Part shown: one piece after another, positions 48,736 through 60,170 of the stretch
Position numbering within the stretch: the first letter of the stretch is position 1
How the letters are laid out: every line of letters starts with the position of its first letter
Assembly: GCF_025698545.1 (NCBI RefSeq)
Contig: NC_068569.1
Span: forward strand, 3,286,001-3,350,000
Length of the DNA stretch: 64,000 bases
Source of the DNA: Gossypium raimondii
Taxonomy: Eukaryota; Streptophyta; Magnoliopsida; Malvales; Malvaceae
Direction of reading: 5' to 3'
The notes under the pieces: model-generated
What the model saw: the letters and a program-made list of their open reading frames with translations, nothing else
What the model was told of the DNA's origin: nothing
The model's database searches: none
Position numbers and translations under genes: made by a program

Positions 48736-51700
48736 TTATTGTTCCATCTCTCTCATATATTCATCCAAAATCGGACTGTTAACGTCATTCCCACAACTCA
48801 AACCATCATCATTAGCCAGAGACAAAAGCTTATCCGTTACCAAGTTTTCACATAAGTGATACTTGATAAACTTAACAGGTATTTCCTCTTTGATGTTGCT
48901 CCCTTCTTTGCGTTTTCTTACACCATCAGCTGCTGCTATTGATTTCATCGAGCAAGGAGCAGACAAGGGAATCGTAGCCATTGAATCAATCATCTCTAGA
49001 TCATTATCAGCTGTTTTGTCTTCTTTCCTCTCATGAACCATGCAAGCAAGATTCTCAGCTGAATATTTGCTACTTATCTTATCAACTGGGATCTCATATT
49101 CAACTCTCGACTTGCAAAGTACAGCCTTGGCATAAACCTTGGAGATGTCACATTCAAATATTCTCACCCCTTGATCCTCAACGATGAGTAGCCACTCTGA
49201 AAATGAGACCACTTAATCAGACATTTAAGAAACCAAAGCCAAAAATAGTATCAGAAAGAGGGAAGAATTACAAATCATGAGCGACACATCCAATGCAGTG
49301 GTTGCCGGTCTAGTGATTACATATGCTCCACTTTGGACAATGGTAAGAACAAAATATCTTCATATCATCACATAGCATGTTGACATTCTTAACTGGACCA
49401 TCCATTGAAACAAGTGCTCAAGTCCCGACAAGTGAGAACAAATGACAAGAGCATAGAGATAGCAAGCAACTCACTGATAAGAGCTACAGGAGTAGAAACA
49501 TTCAGGCTCGTTGCTTTGTCCACCATCCCATTCTGACTGGTAACCCACTTGATCAACTGAGAGAGTAGCCAAGATTCGGAGAAAGCATTTATGTAAGAGA
49601 TAGCTTTGGTCTGGTTACCATTCTCCCTGTGGCATTAGATCATGGCTCGTGAAAATTGCTGGATGGGATATTCTAATATAAAACAATTGCATCGAGCCAC
49701 GATCTCCACATTCATAATCATACCTCACTGACCGTATGGCATTGTCAGCAACAAAGGACCATGTCAATGCGAGATCTTTTACTTGTCTGCCAGGTAGCAG
49801 AATTCCTCCCTCTGGACCAAGGAATGCATGGTCCATCTTTATAACCGCATCATACAAAGTCTCTCTTAAAATAACTTCATTTCCATGGCCCTACAATAAG
49901 ATGGAGATTTACTAATGTATATTAGGGGCTATCACAATCAAACATTCTTCAAGCATACTAGGTAACTGGAAAAGTTCAAGGTGCAAATAGATAGTTTGAA
50001 CATTTCAAATGTCCAAGGATTTAAAGCCACAGAGAAAGATAAGTTGCTTGGAAGGTTTTGTTTGGTATTAAAACTAATCTTGAGGGAACTTTTTTAAAGA
50101 AAATTATGTTCAAAACAATATATTTTCGGTATTAAATAAAATGCTATTCTAAAGAACCACTCATAGGCACAAATAATGCTGGGTGATGATGTCAACATAT
50201 ATTTAATGCCCACAAATGATTATCAGTTCATCACTGGTGCTTACCAGCATGTCTACTGGTGGTCACATTGCCAAAGTCAATGTCTTGCTGGTTCTCAGCA
50301 TCCACAGCCAGTCACCAAGTGGCGGTGGTCATGAAAATAGGCAAATATTTTTGGCTTGAGCCTCTTACATAAAATATGCATCTCGTTCCATTAAATTGAA
50401 GCTCATGTATAAAACATGGATTTAGCAAAGTAACCAGAAGTAAAGATCACAATGGTAATTAATGATAAAAGCAGACCAAATAACTATCATATTGTCAAGA
50501 AGTTGTTCCTCGAGTGATGACAAATAGCTATAGATCTTTCCAGTTTTATTTCAACATTTTGCCATTGGAGTTTCAATAGTTTAATCTTCTACTATTTTAT
50601 CTTCATTCAAAAAGGAGAATATTATGATTTGAGACCAAGAAGCTGCCTTGTTGAGTAACCACAGCTCTGTCTGAAGCTAAATTTTGAATGGTAATTAATG
50701 ACAAAAGCAGACCAAATAATTATCATACTGACAAGAAGTTGTTCCTCGAGTGATGACAAATAGCTATAGATCTTTCCAGTTTTATTTCAACATTTTGCCA
50801 GTGGAGTTTCTATAGTTTAATCTTCTACTATTTTATCTTCATTCAAAAAGGACATTATTGCCTATTTCTATGATTTGAGACCAAGAAGCTGCCTTGTTGA
50901 GTAACCACAGCTCTGTCGGAAGCTAAATTTTGAATAGTAAGCATGGATTCATTAAAAAGTAAATAAATAAAAAGAGGGGCTGGGAGGAAGCTGACCAGTG
51001 GAGAAGTGACAGGTAAAACCGGTTCCAATAGCATCCTGAGAAAGATATCTGTTACACAACAACAATGAATTAGAACTACCATCATCGGCAAACCGAAGGA
51101 TAAACAAGGAAACTTATCACAAAAAGGAATACCATGCCATTGCTGGCACTAAGCTACGAGTAAAAGCCTTGCCAGAAGAAGAAATCAGATTCCCAGTAGT
51201 GGCTTTATATAAACATGTCAATCAAATGTTTGTCCACGATGGAACAGGAAAAAATGGATGACACCCATTCTTGATTACAATGTTCTTTAAGGATAATTCG
51301 ACAAACAACAGGAAAAAATGATTGACACCCATTCTTGATTGCAATGTTCTTTTAGGGATAATTCGACAAACAAGGAGGAAATTGATTGATTTGCACTACA
51401 CTAGCTTTAGAGCCTAATTTTTTATGCACGTGAGCCCTCACTTATTACTAGCTCTATGGCTTACAAAAAAGTTAAAAAGCTTATTTAAGTGATGTGAAAT
51501 TTGAAATACCCTTTATTTCCAATTGTTATGCTAATTAGACGAGCATATATCCACCATGTTTGGGTCAGTGTTATTTACCTGCTTAATTATTCAAAGGTTT
51601 AATTAAATGAGACTTTGTTACTTACTTTATAAAGAAACAAGGAAAGAGAAAAAGTAAGTAATATCATGATAACGATACAAGTTGATATAAAAGTCAAAAT

Positions 51701-52647
51701 CGGCGAGTCGACAAATTATACGAAAAAACAAGCCAATTCATCCCTATCAAACTTAGCATTAATAGAAGTAAATGAAGTTTAAACAATTTCAGAACAATTA
51801 AGAAGGAAAAGCTTCAACGATACAAATTTTTAAATAAAACTTTTCCACAGAAAATGGTTAGAGAGAAGGAGAAAATACCCAGAAAGTGAAAACTCCGAAA
51901 CCCAGTTATCATTTGAACGGCGCAATCATGCAAATCGTTTTCCAACTCCAATTTCGGAATCCCATATCCAAATTTCAAGCACAATCTCAGCAGAAAAGCC
52001 TGACACATGACAACACCAGCCAAATACCGAACCTTGCATCCTCCTCTGATCACTTTTCGAGATTCTTCACTAACAAGTGGGAAAAACACCTTCAAGTCAT
52101 CTCTTTTTTCACCTTCCATCCCGACTCTATCTACCATCCAAACGCGCAATAAATCACCAAAACGCGAACTCAAGTCGTCGTTTCCGTCGTCTTCCATACC
52201 GCAACATATGCTAATGTAACTCACAATCCCGTCTAACAAACTCTCAACTTCCCTTTTTAACTCTTTTCGGTCGAAAACTAAAGGGTACAGGTCGTAAATT
52301 ACAGGAGCGAGTACGGATATTCTTTTACCGGCGTTGCAGGAAGTGGAGCAGGAAGCCAGGAGCTGGAAAAGGTCTTTGGAACTGGAGACTGGATTTGGGG
52401 AGTTAAATTTATTGGAGGAGTGGAACGTTACTGCGGAGTAAAACCAAACGAATTCGAGTGGCGGATCGGGTAGATTCTGTAGCAAGCGAGAGAAAATGGA
52501 GGTAAAATGGGAGAAATCGGTTGAACCGCTGCGGTATTCGGTGAAAAACCGGTGGATAGATTCTGATAGCATGAGCTGAAAGGTGTCCGCTGGTTTAGAG
52601 TGGTGGATGGTGGTGGCGGAATTTGAATTCGAATCGAATTGCACCAT
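48736..52647 (-). CDS. Uncharacterised plant protein, 533 residues
   Basis: Five exons on the minus strand, 51879-52647, 50996-51048, 49724-49890, 49475-49626 and 48736-49196, join in one frame with GT-AG borders to give 533 residues. The first exon encodes a mostly helical region (LMLSESIHRFFTEYRSGSTD, then VIYDLYPLVFDRKELKREVE). The middle has a well-formed block (YDAVIKMDHAFLGPEGG, LALTWSFVADNAIRSV). The last exon holds WLLIVEDQGVRIFECD and a charged, probably disordered tail with a basic RKRK cluster that could be a nuclear signal. I do not recognise a named domain. The splice pattern and long intact frame support a real gene. Intron 2 contains a tandem duplication of about 240 bases and intron 1 a shorter one. 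No function is proposed. Confidence 0.78.
50450..50934. repeat. Tandem duplication of about 240 bp inside intron 2
   Basis: Units at about 50450-50686 and 50687-50934 share long identical stretches (AGAAGTTGTTCCTCGAGTGA, TAGCTATAGATCTTTCCAGT, GCCTTGTTGAGTAACCACAG). They differ by a few substitutions and a short insertion in the second unit. They do not touch the splice sites. Confidence 0.85.
51246..51376. repeat. Short tandem duplication inside intron 1
   Basis: Two copies of about 65 bases contain ACAGGAAAAAATG, ACACCCATTCTTGATT and GGATAATTCGACAAACAA. They lie in the first intron of the 533-residue gene. Confidence 0.8.
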
Positions 52648-53457
52648 TATTTTTGGAGGGGTGAGAGTGAGAGAGAATTGTGGAGGGAAAATGAAGGGAG
52701 TTAGAAAATGGTGAAATTGCAGGGTAAGATTGAAGGAACCCTAGTTATTGGGGGGGAAGGAATGCTATTGTCAGTGGAAATGGCGAGGGATGTTGGGGAT
52801 ATTTTCGTAAAGTTACCTGTTTGAATTGGAGGCAATAGCATTTCAAATAGATAGCGAAGGTTTAAATCTCGTTATCTATATTCTATAAATTTCATCTTAT
52901 TTACTTAAATAAAATTGAATCGGTTGTAATTTTATAAAAATATTGAATAGAAATATGGTAGATGTTTCGCTGCGATATTTTTTATTCATATTTATTTTTT
53001 CATTTATATTTAATAGTCGTAATTCTCTTTTACTAATATGATTTCTAAGATATGATATTTCAATTCCAATGTTTTAGGTTTATTGTGTTTTTTCTTTTCA
53101 ATATAAATATGTTTCAGAATGATTTCTAAATATATGTTTTTAATGACTTTTGAAATCACACATGTTAAGTTCTACGTGGACCTTTTTTTAACTCTAACAC
53201 TAATTATTGGTATTTCAGGAATTTGATTCACATCGTTAAAACGTAATGATATATTATCTTGACTTTGAACTTATAAGTGTCGAGATCTTTTTTCAATAAC
53301 TTATAACAAAATATTGTACAAATTAACTTTGATCTATAAATACATTCATAACTCAAACCCTTTTTCAAACTACACTAACTCTAAACCCAACAATACTTAA
53401 TCTTAACCTACATCCCTAAACTCTCAACACTGGATTGAAACGGTTGACAACTATCAT
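52648..53457. promoter_or_regulatory. Upstream region of the 533-residue gene
   Basis: The first 150 bases are G/A-rich and probably contain the leader and promoter on the minus strand. Beyond that the sequence is AT-rich up to the solo LTR. Confidence 0.35.
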
Positions 53458-56270
53458 TGTAATGGCCTGAATTTTTAGTGGTGTCGGAACGGTAATTCGA
53501 GATCACTAAATCTGACAAATGAGTAGAAAATATTATTAATTTAGTGAGAATAAGTTAAATGTGAAGTTAGGAAAATTTTTGAAATAGTGAATAGTGTACT
53601 AGGAATAAATATTAAAATAATTAAAATCGAAAACGAGGTATCGAGACCTCGAAGATTTTAAACCGAGCCATAAGTATTTTTAGAAATATTTATAGAGTGT
53701 CATTGAGTTGGTATTAAAGTTTCGTTAGAAAATTTTAATGTTTGGATAGTTAATTAACTAAAAACGACTAAATTGAAAATAGTGTAAAATTTGTTAAATT
53801 GTGATTAAATAGCTTAAGTACTAATAAGGAGGGATTTAAAAGGCAATTAGGCCCAAATCATATGGGCTGGACGGTTGGGTAAGAAAAATCAGCAGAAACA
53901 GGGGCAAAATTGGAAACTTAACAAATTAAATATATAAAACAAAGACAAAAGTGAAAAATCTAGAGATTTCTTCACAATTTATCAGCAAAAACGCCATAGG
54001 AGGTCTGAAACAAGCTGGTTTTTCATATATTTGAATCATGTAAGTTTAATTCTTGATTATTTCTTCTAATTTTTGTGATTTTGATACTTTTACAATTAGG
54101 TCCAACTAATTATTTCATTAGTTTTTGATTTCATGGCTGATTTTGAAAGTTACCATTGATGAGTGCTGGATTTTTATGATGAATAAACATGTAATTAAAG
54201 CTTTAATTTTGTTATATGATGATTTTATTAAGTAATTTTGATAGAAATTGATTTTAGGGACCTAATTGTGAAAAAGTTGGGAATTAAGGTTTAGTGTTGC
54301 GGTTTTGAATACTAAAGGATATTTAGTAGTCTAAAATAGTTGGAAAAGGTGTTGATTGAGAAAATTTAGATCAATTGAGGGATTAATTGAGTAGGGACCA
54401 AATTGTAAAAATTGTAAAGTTTGGGGTAAAAGTGTAATTTCGAAAATTTAAGGGCAGAAACTGTGAAATGAATTAGAATAGAATTAGATATTGATGAATG
54501 AATAAATTTGCATTTTAGATCGAGAACCCGAAACAAGTCGAGGAAAAGAAAAAAGTAGCTGATTAGTTCCTGAACTTTTACAAATTCAGCAAATCGACCC
54601 AGGTAAGTTCATATGGCTGAAATTTAATGATTAAATGTTAAATTCATGAATTATATATTGTATGATGAAATATATATTTATTGATGAAATGAGAATAAAA
54701 TAAAAATGCGAAAACTGAATAATTGATCAAATTGAGCGGAACGCCGGATTTGAGTACTTCTGATCAGTGACAAGTGACAAAGTGATAAGTGGTAGCTTTA
54801 GCTACACTTATCTGATCAAGTGACAAAGTGATAAGTGGTAGCTTTAGCTACACTTATCTGATCAAGTGACAAAGTGATAAGTGGTAGCCTAGCTACACTT
54901 ATCTGATCAGCGACAAGTGATAAGTGATCATACGTAAGACCATAGTTATACTATGCCAAAGTGAAAGTGAAGTACTCAATTTTCTGTAACCGTTCCTTAA
55001 TTTTGATCAAGGATGGTAAGTGACAAATGGGCCCAAAGAAATTATGGTAAAAGAATAAGTAGTAGTGAGTTTATACCAAGGAACTCACCAAAGATTGTGG
55101 TTGACAGGTAAACTTAGTAATGGTGTATAATGTATAAGTGTATAAATGTTTGGTAAGATTTATGTTTTGTGCCTATGAACTTACTAAGCTTTCTATAAGC
55201 TTACTTGTGTGTGTTTATTGTTTCTTGTAGATTGACATATTTATACATTCGGAGGATCGATCTACATCAAGAATCACACTATCCAAATTTACTCCGGTAG
55301 ATTTTATTAAACAACTTTTTGGATTTATATGGCATGTATAGGGAATTGAAGTAAAAAGTAATAGAATGAATGACTAAGTATGCAAAGTAAATTTGAATGT
55401 GATGGTTGTGTTAGACATTGAAATATACATGTTTTTAGTTTGAAATGGTTGATTGGTTGAACTTCATTAGTATTCAAGTGAAGTAGTTGAAATACTGAAA
55501 TTGGTTGTGATTTGAAATTTGCAGGGAAGGTTAGATAATTATAAAGGGGTTATATTGATTTTTTTTAAAAATTTCAATGGAACAGTTTTTTGGACAGCAT
55601 CATTGATGTAACTTTGAAAAATCACCAAAAATAGTGGAAATAGAATTAGAAGTTTAGTGAGATATGAAATTAAAGCTGAATGAGTCTACTTTCACATGAA
55701 AGCAATAGAGTAAGCAAAAGAGTTATATACATTTAGATATTTGAATTTTAGTGAGACAGGTTCAGAATGATTTTGAAGTCCCCTATTCTGACTTTAGAAA
55801 TTCATTAAAAATTGTACAAAAGGAATTATAAGTTATAAATTATATGTTTAAATTCTTTAATGAGACTATTTTAAGTATAAATAAGTGGAAGCACCATATG
55901 AAGTTTTTACAATGAGATAATTGAATTTTAGTGACGAGGGGTCAAGATAGTCGATTAGTGAAACAGGGGAGATTTCAACTAATAAACTGTACTAATTGGT
56001 TAAACCAAAAATTCTGAAAATTTTTATGGTGAATAGATATATGAGTCTAGTTTCAAAGAAAATTTACGGATCTAAATTTCGAGTTTCGTAGCTTGAGTTA
56101 TAATTAATTTAGTGACTGCTGCGCAGGTGGACTGCTGCGCAGGTGGACTGCTTTATTGTGAATGGTGAAATTAAATTTGAAAGTAAATTTTTATGCCCTG
56201 AACTTTTAAGTTAAGTCAAGTAATGCCTCATGCTCGACTCCGGCAACGGTCTCGGGTAAAGGGTGTTACA
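53458..56270 (+). mobile_element. Solo LTR, about 2.8 kb
   Basis: It starts TGTAATGGCCTGAATTTTTA and ends GGGTAAAGGGTGTTACA, so it has the TG...CA ends of an LTR. The five bases before (ATCAT) and after (ACCAT) differ at one position, as expected for an old target-site duplication. No gag or pol coding is present, so it is a solo LTR left by recombination. It carries three hairpin minisatellite units at 54757-54925. A related LTR begins at 60171. Confidence 0.8.
54757..54925. repeat. Hairpin minisatellite in the solo LTR, three units
   Basis: Units of about 47 bases contain GATAAGTGGTAGC, a short loop and GCTACACTTATC, and are joined by TGATCAAGTGACAAAGT. The arms are inverted repeats with one bulge. 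The same unit occurs nine times at 62107-62497. Confidence 0.85.
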
Positions 56271-56929
56271 ACCATCATCCAACATATTCAAGCTACAATC
56301 TTAGTTAATCATAATTGTTCTATTTCATATGTTTTTTTGTAAGCAATCTTCTTCAAGTGTTTATATTTTTTTATAGGGAAATTTACTCTAGCTAGCCGTA
56401 AATAAAGTTTAACATAAACACTAAATTGTATGTAGGATTAGTCAAAAGGATATTCTTATGTTTGAACAATGCTTAAATACTTGTGAAAAGTAATACTTGC
56501 AAACAACATTTAACTCGAGAGAGTCAAGGTTGACTTCAATTGAATTTAGAGTTGGATCAAAATTCTTGACCTAACAATGTTAAGGGTTACTGCTCAATGT
56601 GTAACGACAATATAGTCACGAGTATCGGAAAGTGTATTTTCAGGTCTCCGTTTTCATAAAACGGATTTGTAAATATTTATTAAAAAAAATATTTACGAAG
56701 TCAGTTGTGTAGTTAATTAGGTTTTGGTTAGGTGAATTAGCTTGAATTAAGAGTAATTAGGTAAAAGAACTAAATTGCATATAGAGTGAAAGCTAAATTA
56801 TAGATTAAAGAAAGTTAAAAGGACCAAATAAGCAATTAAGCCAATTGCATAAATTGAGGCGGCATAAGTGCAAATAAATTATGAATTTTAAAATTAAAAT
56901 ATATATTAAAATATTAAAAGTTAAGTAAA

Positions 56930-56971
56930 TATATTATATTATATTATATTATATTATATTATATTATATTA
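56930..56971. repeat. Pentanucleotide microsatellite (ATTAT)n
   Basis: About eight uninterrupted units of a five-base AT-only repeat inside the LTR fragment. Confidence 0.9.
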
Positions 56972-57879
56972 ATTAAATAAGAGAAAAGAAGGAGAATAGA
57001 AACGAAACAGAAGAGAAAAGGAAAGAAAAGAGAAAGGAGGAGAATTAGGGTTTCAATGGTTCAAAGCTCAATTGGTTAGTTAATTTAGTTCATTTTCTTG
57101 TAATTTTTATGTTTTTAGAATTTCGGTATTAAATACTACCCGACCTATGTCAAAATTTTAGAAATTATTGAGTTTTTAAATGTTGTCTATGTTGAATAAT
57201 TAGAGTATTGGGGACTAAATTGATGGATTTTAAGTTAGAGATGAAAAATGAGTGAATTGTAGAATAAATTGTAAATTTTGAGTAATATGGACTAAATTGT
57301 AAAATTTTCAAAATTTAGGGATTTAAGTGAAATTAGAGAGTTAAATCTAGTTTAAAGTGGAAATTGAATGAAAATATAGAATTAAATGTAAATAAATAAA
57401 GTTAGTCTCGGTTTAGGGACTAAATTGGAATTTAGGCAAATGTTGAATAAAAATTTAAATATTTAATGTGAAATTAAATTGTATTGTATAGATGAATTTT
57501 AATTGTTTTAATTTCGTAGCCAACGTTGTGCCGGAAACCTCAACTAAGAAGAGAAAAGATAAAGTCAACGAGGAATAGCTCGAAATTTCTGGTTTGTATT
57601 TCTATAATCCAAACTTAGTTATCAATTGTTGTATTTTTTATTTAATGCATATGATAAGTATTAAGGTGAGTATTTGACACTTTGTCATTGAATTGAATTT
57701 AAGTTAATTGAATGAATTGAATTGGTATATATATTGAATATATTAATTATTTGAATTTAAATGAATATTGGTTGTATTTGAAAAGTGAATTGGAACCCTA
57801 TTAACTGTATCGCGCTGAGTCGGATATAGATGGCATGTCATAGGATTGGAAGAGTTCAGGGATTCTTCGACCTCGAGTC

Positions 57880-58030
57880 GATGAGACACTAGGTGTCAAT
57901 CTATTACTTCGGATTAATTCGATGAGGCACTGGGTGCCAATTTACTTCGGTTTAGTTGATGAGATGCTAAGTGTCAACTTATTACTTCGAATTATCCGAT
58001 TAGACACTGGGTGCCAAACTGGTGTGTTTT
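57880..58030. repeat. Hairpin minisatellite, four units of about 45 bp
   Basis: Units follow the pattern GATGAG, a hairpin of the GGCACTGGGTGCC type, then CAATTTACTTCGGATTA-like sequence. Two of the stems differ by paired changes (GACAC/GTGTC and GGCAC/GTGCC). Confidence 0.75.
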
Positions 58031-58454
58031 GGTTGGATCTATGTATCCGTCAGAGTTCGAATCCTGTTAATAGGGGTATTTATATGAAATGATACTATGA
58101 TTGATATTGGAAAATATTGAATGTGAAATGAAAATGAGGCACATGAATTGTGCATTTATATTGTGGAAAGCTATTTGAATAGTAAATATGGGATTTGAAA
58201 TAACAAGTGGTGAAAATTGAATATGTTATGATTGAACTGTTTATGAAAATTTATTTAATTGAATGACTTATGTTATGGTGTCATTAAATATATAAATATT
58301 GCAATATATTGTCTTTAAATTATTCGGATTATAGAAATACTACTGAGTTTATACTCAGCGTACATTTTGTTTTCCGGGCGCAGATTAGGTACTTAAGTGT
58401 GATCGCTGATCCAACATCCATCAACGATCCCGATCTCAAATGTGGTGATGTATG

Positions 58455-60102
58455 TGTAACACCCCCTACCCGTATCCGTTGTCGGAATAGGGCACAAGGC
58501 ATTACCGAAGTTTACTAAACATTTTTAATAATTCTGAATCATTTATTATTCATATTCTGAAAATAATCATAACGTCCCTCTATTGGGCTCTCGAAGCCCA
58601 AAACATTTATTAGGAACCTACTGGGATTAAATCGGAATCATAGGGGATTTTTCGCAGAATCCTAAATATATATATAGAGATTTTAATTTTTTTTATTTCC
58701 AAATTAGGTGCAGGGTTCATACGGGCGTATCACATAACAAATATTTTCATAATAAATTGCATAACTGAAACATTTCCACTCTTTCATAAGCTCAATTATA
58801 TTTTCATCTAAGCACTTACCATTCCAATGCACCTTATAATTAAACATATTACCATTCAACAGTAATTTGGCACTTGCCTAAGCTTCAAGCAACAACATTG
58901 GTTAGCGTACTTTAATATTGACAACCTTATTTTCTCGCAATGTCTCGCTTAAATTTATTACTCGTCTTAATACACATAATTTTCCTTGTATCAACGTATC
59001 AAAGATAGTCTCATATTTACATGTCATGATACATATCATTTTCTTGTTGTTTCATCTTAAATATAAATTATGACAATATTTCATGTACCATAATTTTTTA
59101 TAAGTTCAATGTATATTTATTCCAAGTAGTTCATAATCTTAAATATGCATAATTATCGTGCAAGTTTCACATACATGTATTTTCCATGTCATATTTTAGT
59201 ACATCAAATAATTATCACTTCTATGTATTTCAAGTTTAATTTCATGATTTTATTTACTTATCATTTTCTATTTTTATCCCGTTGAATTTCTCGGAATTTC
59301 GATAGATTTTCAAGAGTACACTTTAGTGTACAAATTTTAAAAGAAAAATAAAAGGAAACAAAAAATAACATAGTAATCTACGCGAAACATGGCCTTAACG
59401 TCATTTCACGATAAAGTTGAGAAGGGGTTGTCTATTAAAAATGGGATCACTTACATTCAATCTCACTAAACTATTATCTTTTGTTTAGTGATCACTCAAC
59501 TTTAAAAAATTATAAAATAGTTATTATATGCATAAACATTATTGGTCTTAAGATCTCGGTTCAACCATTTACACATACAACATGTTCAACATAAGGATCC
59601 TATGCCATTAACAACTCTTATATGCATAAACATTAACCATTTATTAAAATTACAACATTATATCCTAACATGGCCATATGTACACTTGAACAACTAATTT
59701 CTAGGTACATGCCTTTTAACCAAGAGAATAGAACTATACATATCATATTGAGTCGTTGGATACGGTCTGGATGCTAACTTCACTTTTCCAAGACTTCAAG
59801 GATACTTGAATTTGCTCATGGAATAAACAAATTGTACGTGAGCAATAGGGCTCAGTGGTGCTTCCATTACTTAAATAAAATTTATAACATATGCATTAGT
59901 GAGTTATTAAACATATTCACATTCAAACATACTATAACAATAGAAAAATCAATTCAAGTTGCTTATCCACTACCTAACTTTAAACCAATTCATATCGACA
60001 ACTATAGGTGCACATATATTATTTCATCTACCATCATCAGCTTGTATACATATATATATATTAAATTCCATGGCAACATTTCAACCATTTTCGAGCCTAT
60101 TG
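58455..60102 (-). mobile_element. LTR piece, minus orientation, truncated
   Basis: It begins TGTAACACCCCCTACCCGTA, the reverse complement of an LTR 3' end, and its first 250 bases match the LTR piece at 24808 (CTCTCGAAGCCCAA and GATTTTTCGCAGAATC have counterparts there). The other end, which should read as a reversed TGTAATGG start, is absent. There is no coding frame. Confidence 0.6.
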
Positions 60103-60170
60103 TGTAATAGCCCGATTTTAGGCTTAGTCGGAACAGCGGTTTCGGGACCACAAATCCGACGAAAAAAAAA
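60103..60170 (+). mobile_element. First 68 bp of an LTR
   Basis: It starts TGTAATAGCCCGATTTTAGG and keeps GTCGGAACAGCGGTTTCGGG, an LTR start related to the one that follows at 60171. It is cut off in an A-run by the next LTR. Confidence 0.6.

Larger units (their letters stand above)
56600..58454 (+). mobile_element. LTR fragment of a second family
   Basis: It starts TGTAACGACAATATAGTCAC and continues with AT-rich sequence, a pentanucleotide run (56930-56971) and a small hairpin minisatellite (57880-58030). At 58455 the start of another LTR piece follows directly. No proper CA end was found, so it is probably truncated. There is no coding sequence. Confidence 0.6.

Noticed and set aside
51886-52219. 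Plus-strand frames of 88 and 70 codons
   Set aside because: Both are antisense to exon 1 of the 533-residue gene, which has a much longer frame and consistent splice sites.
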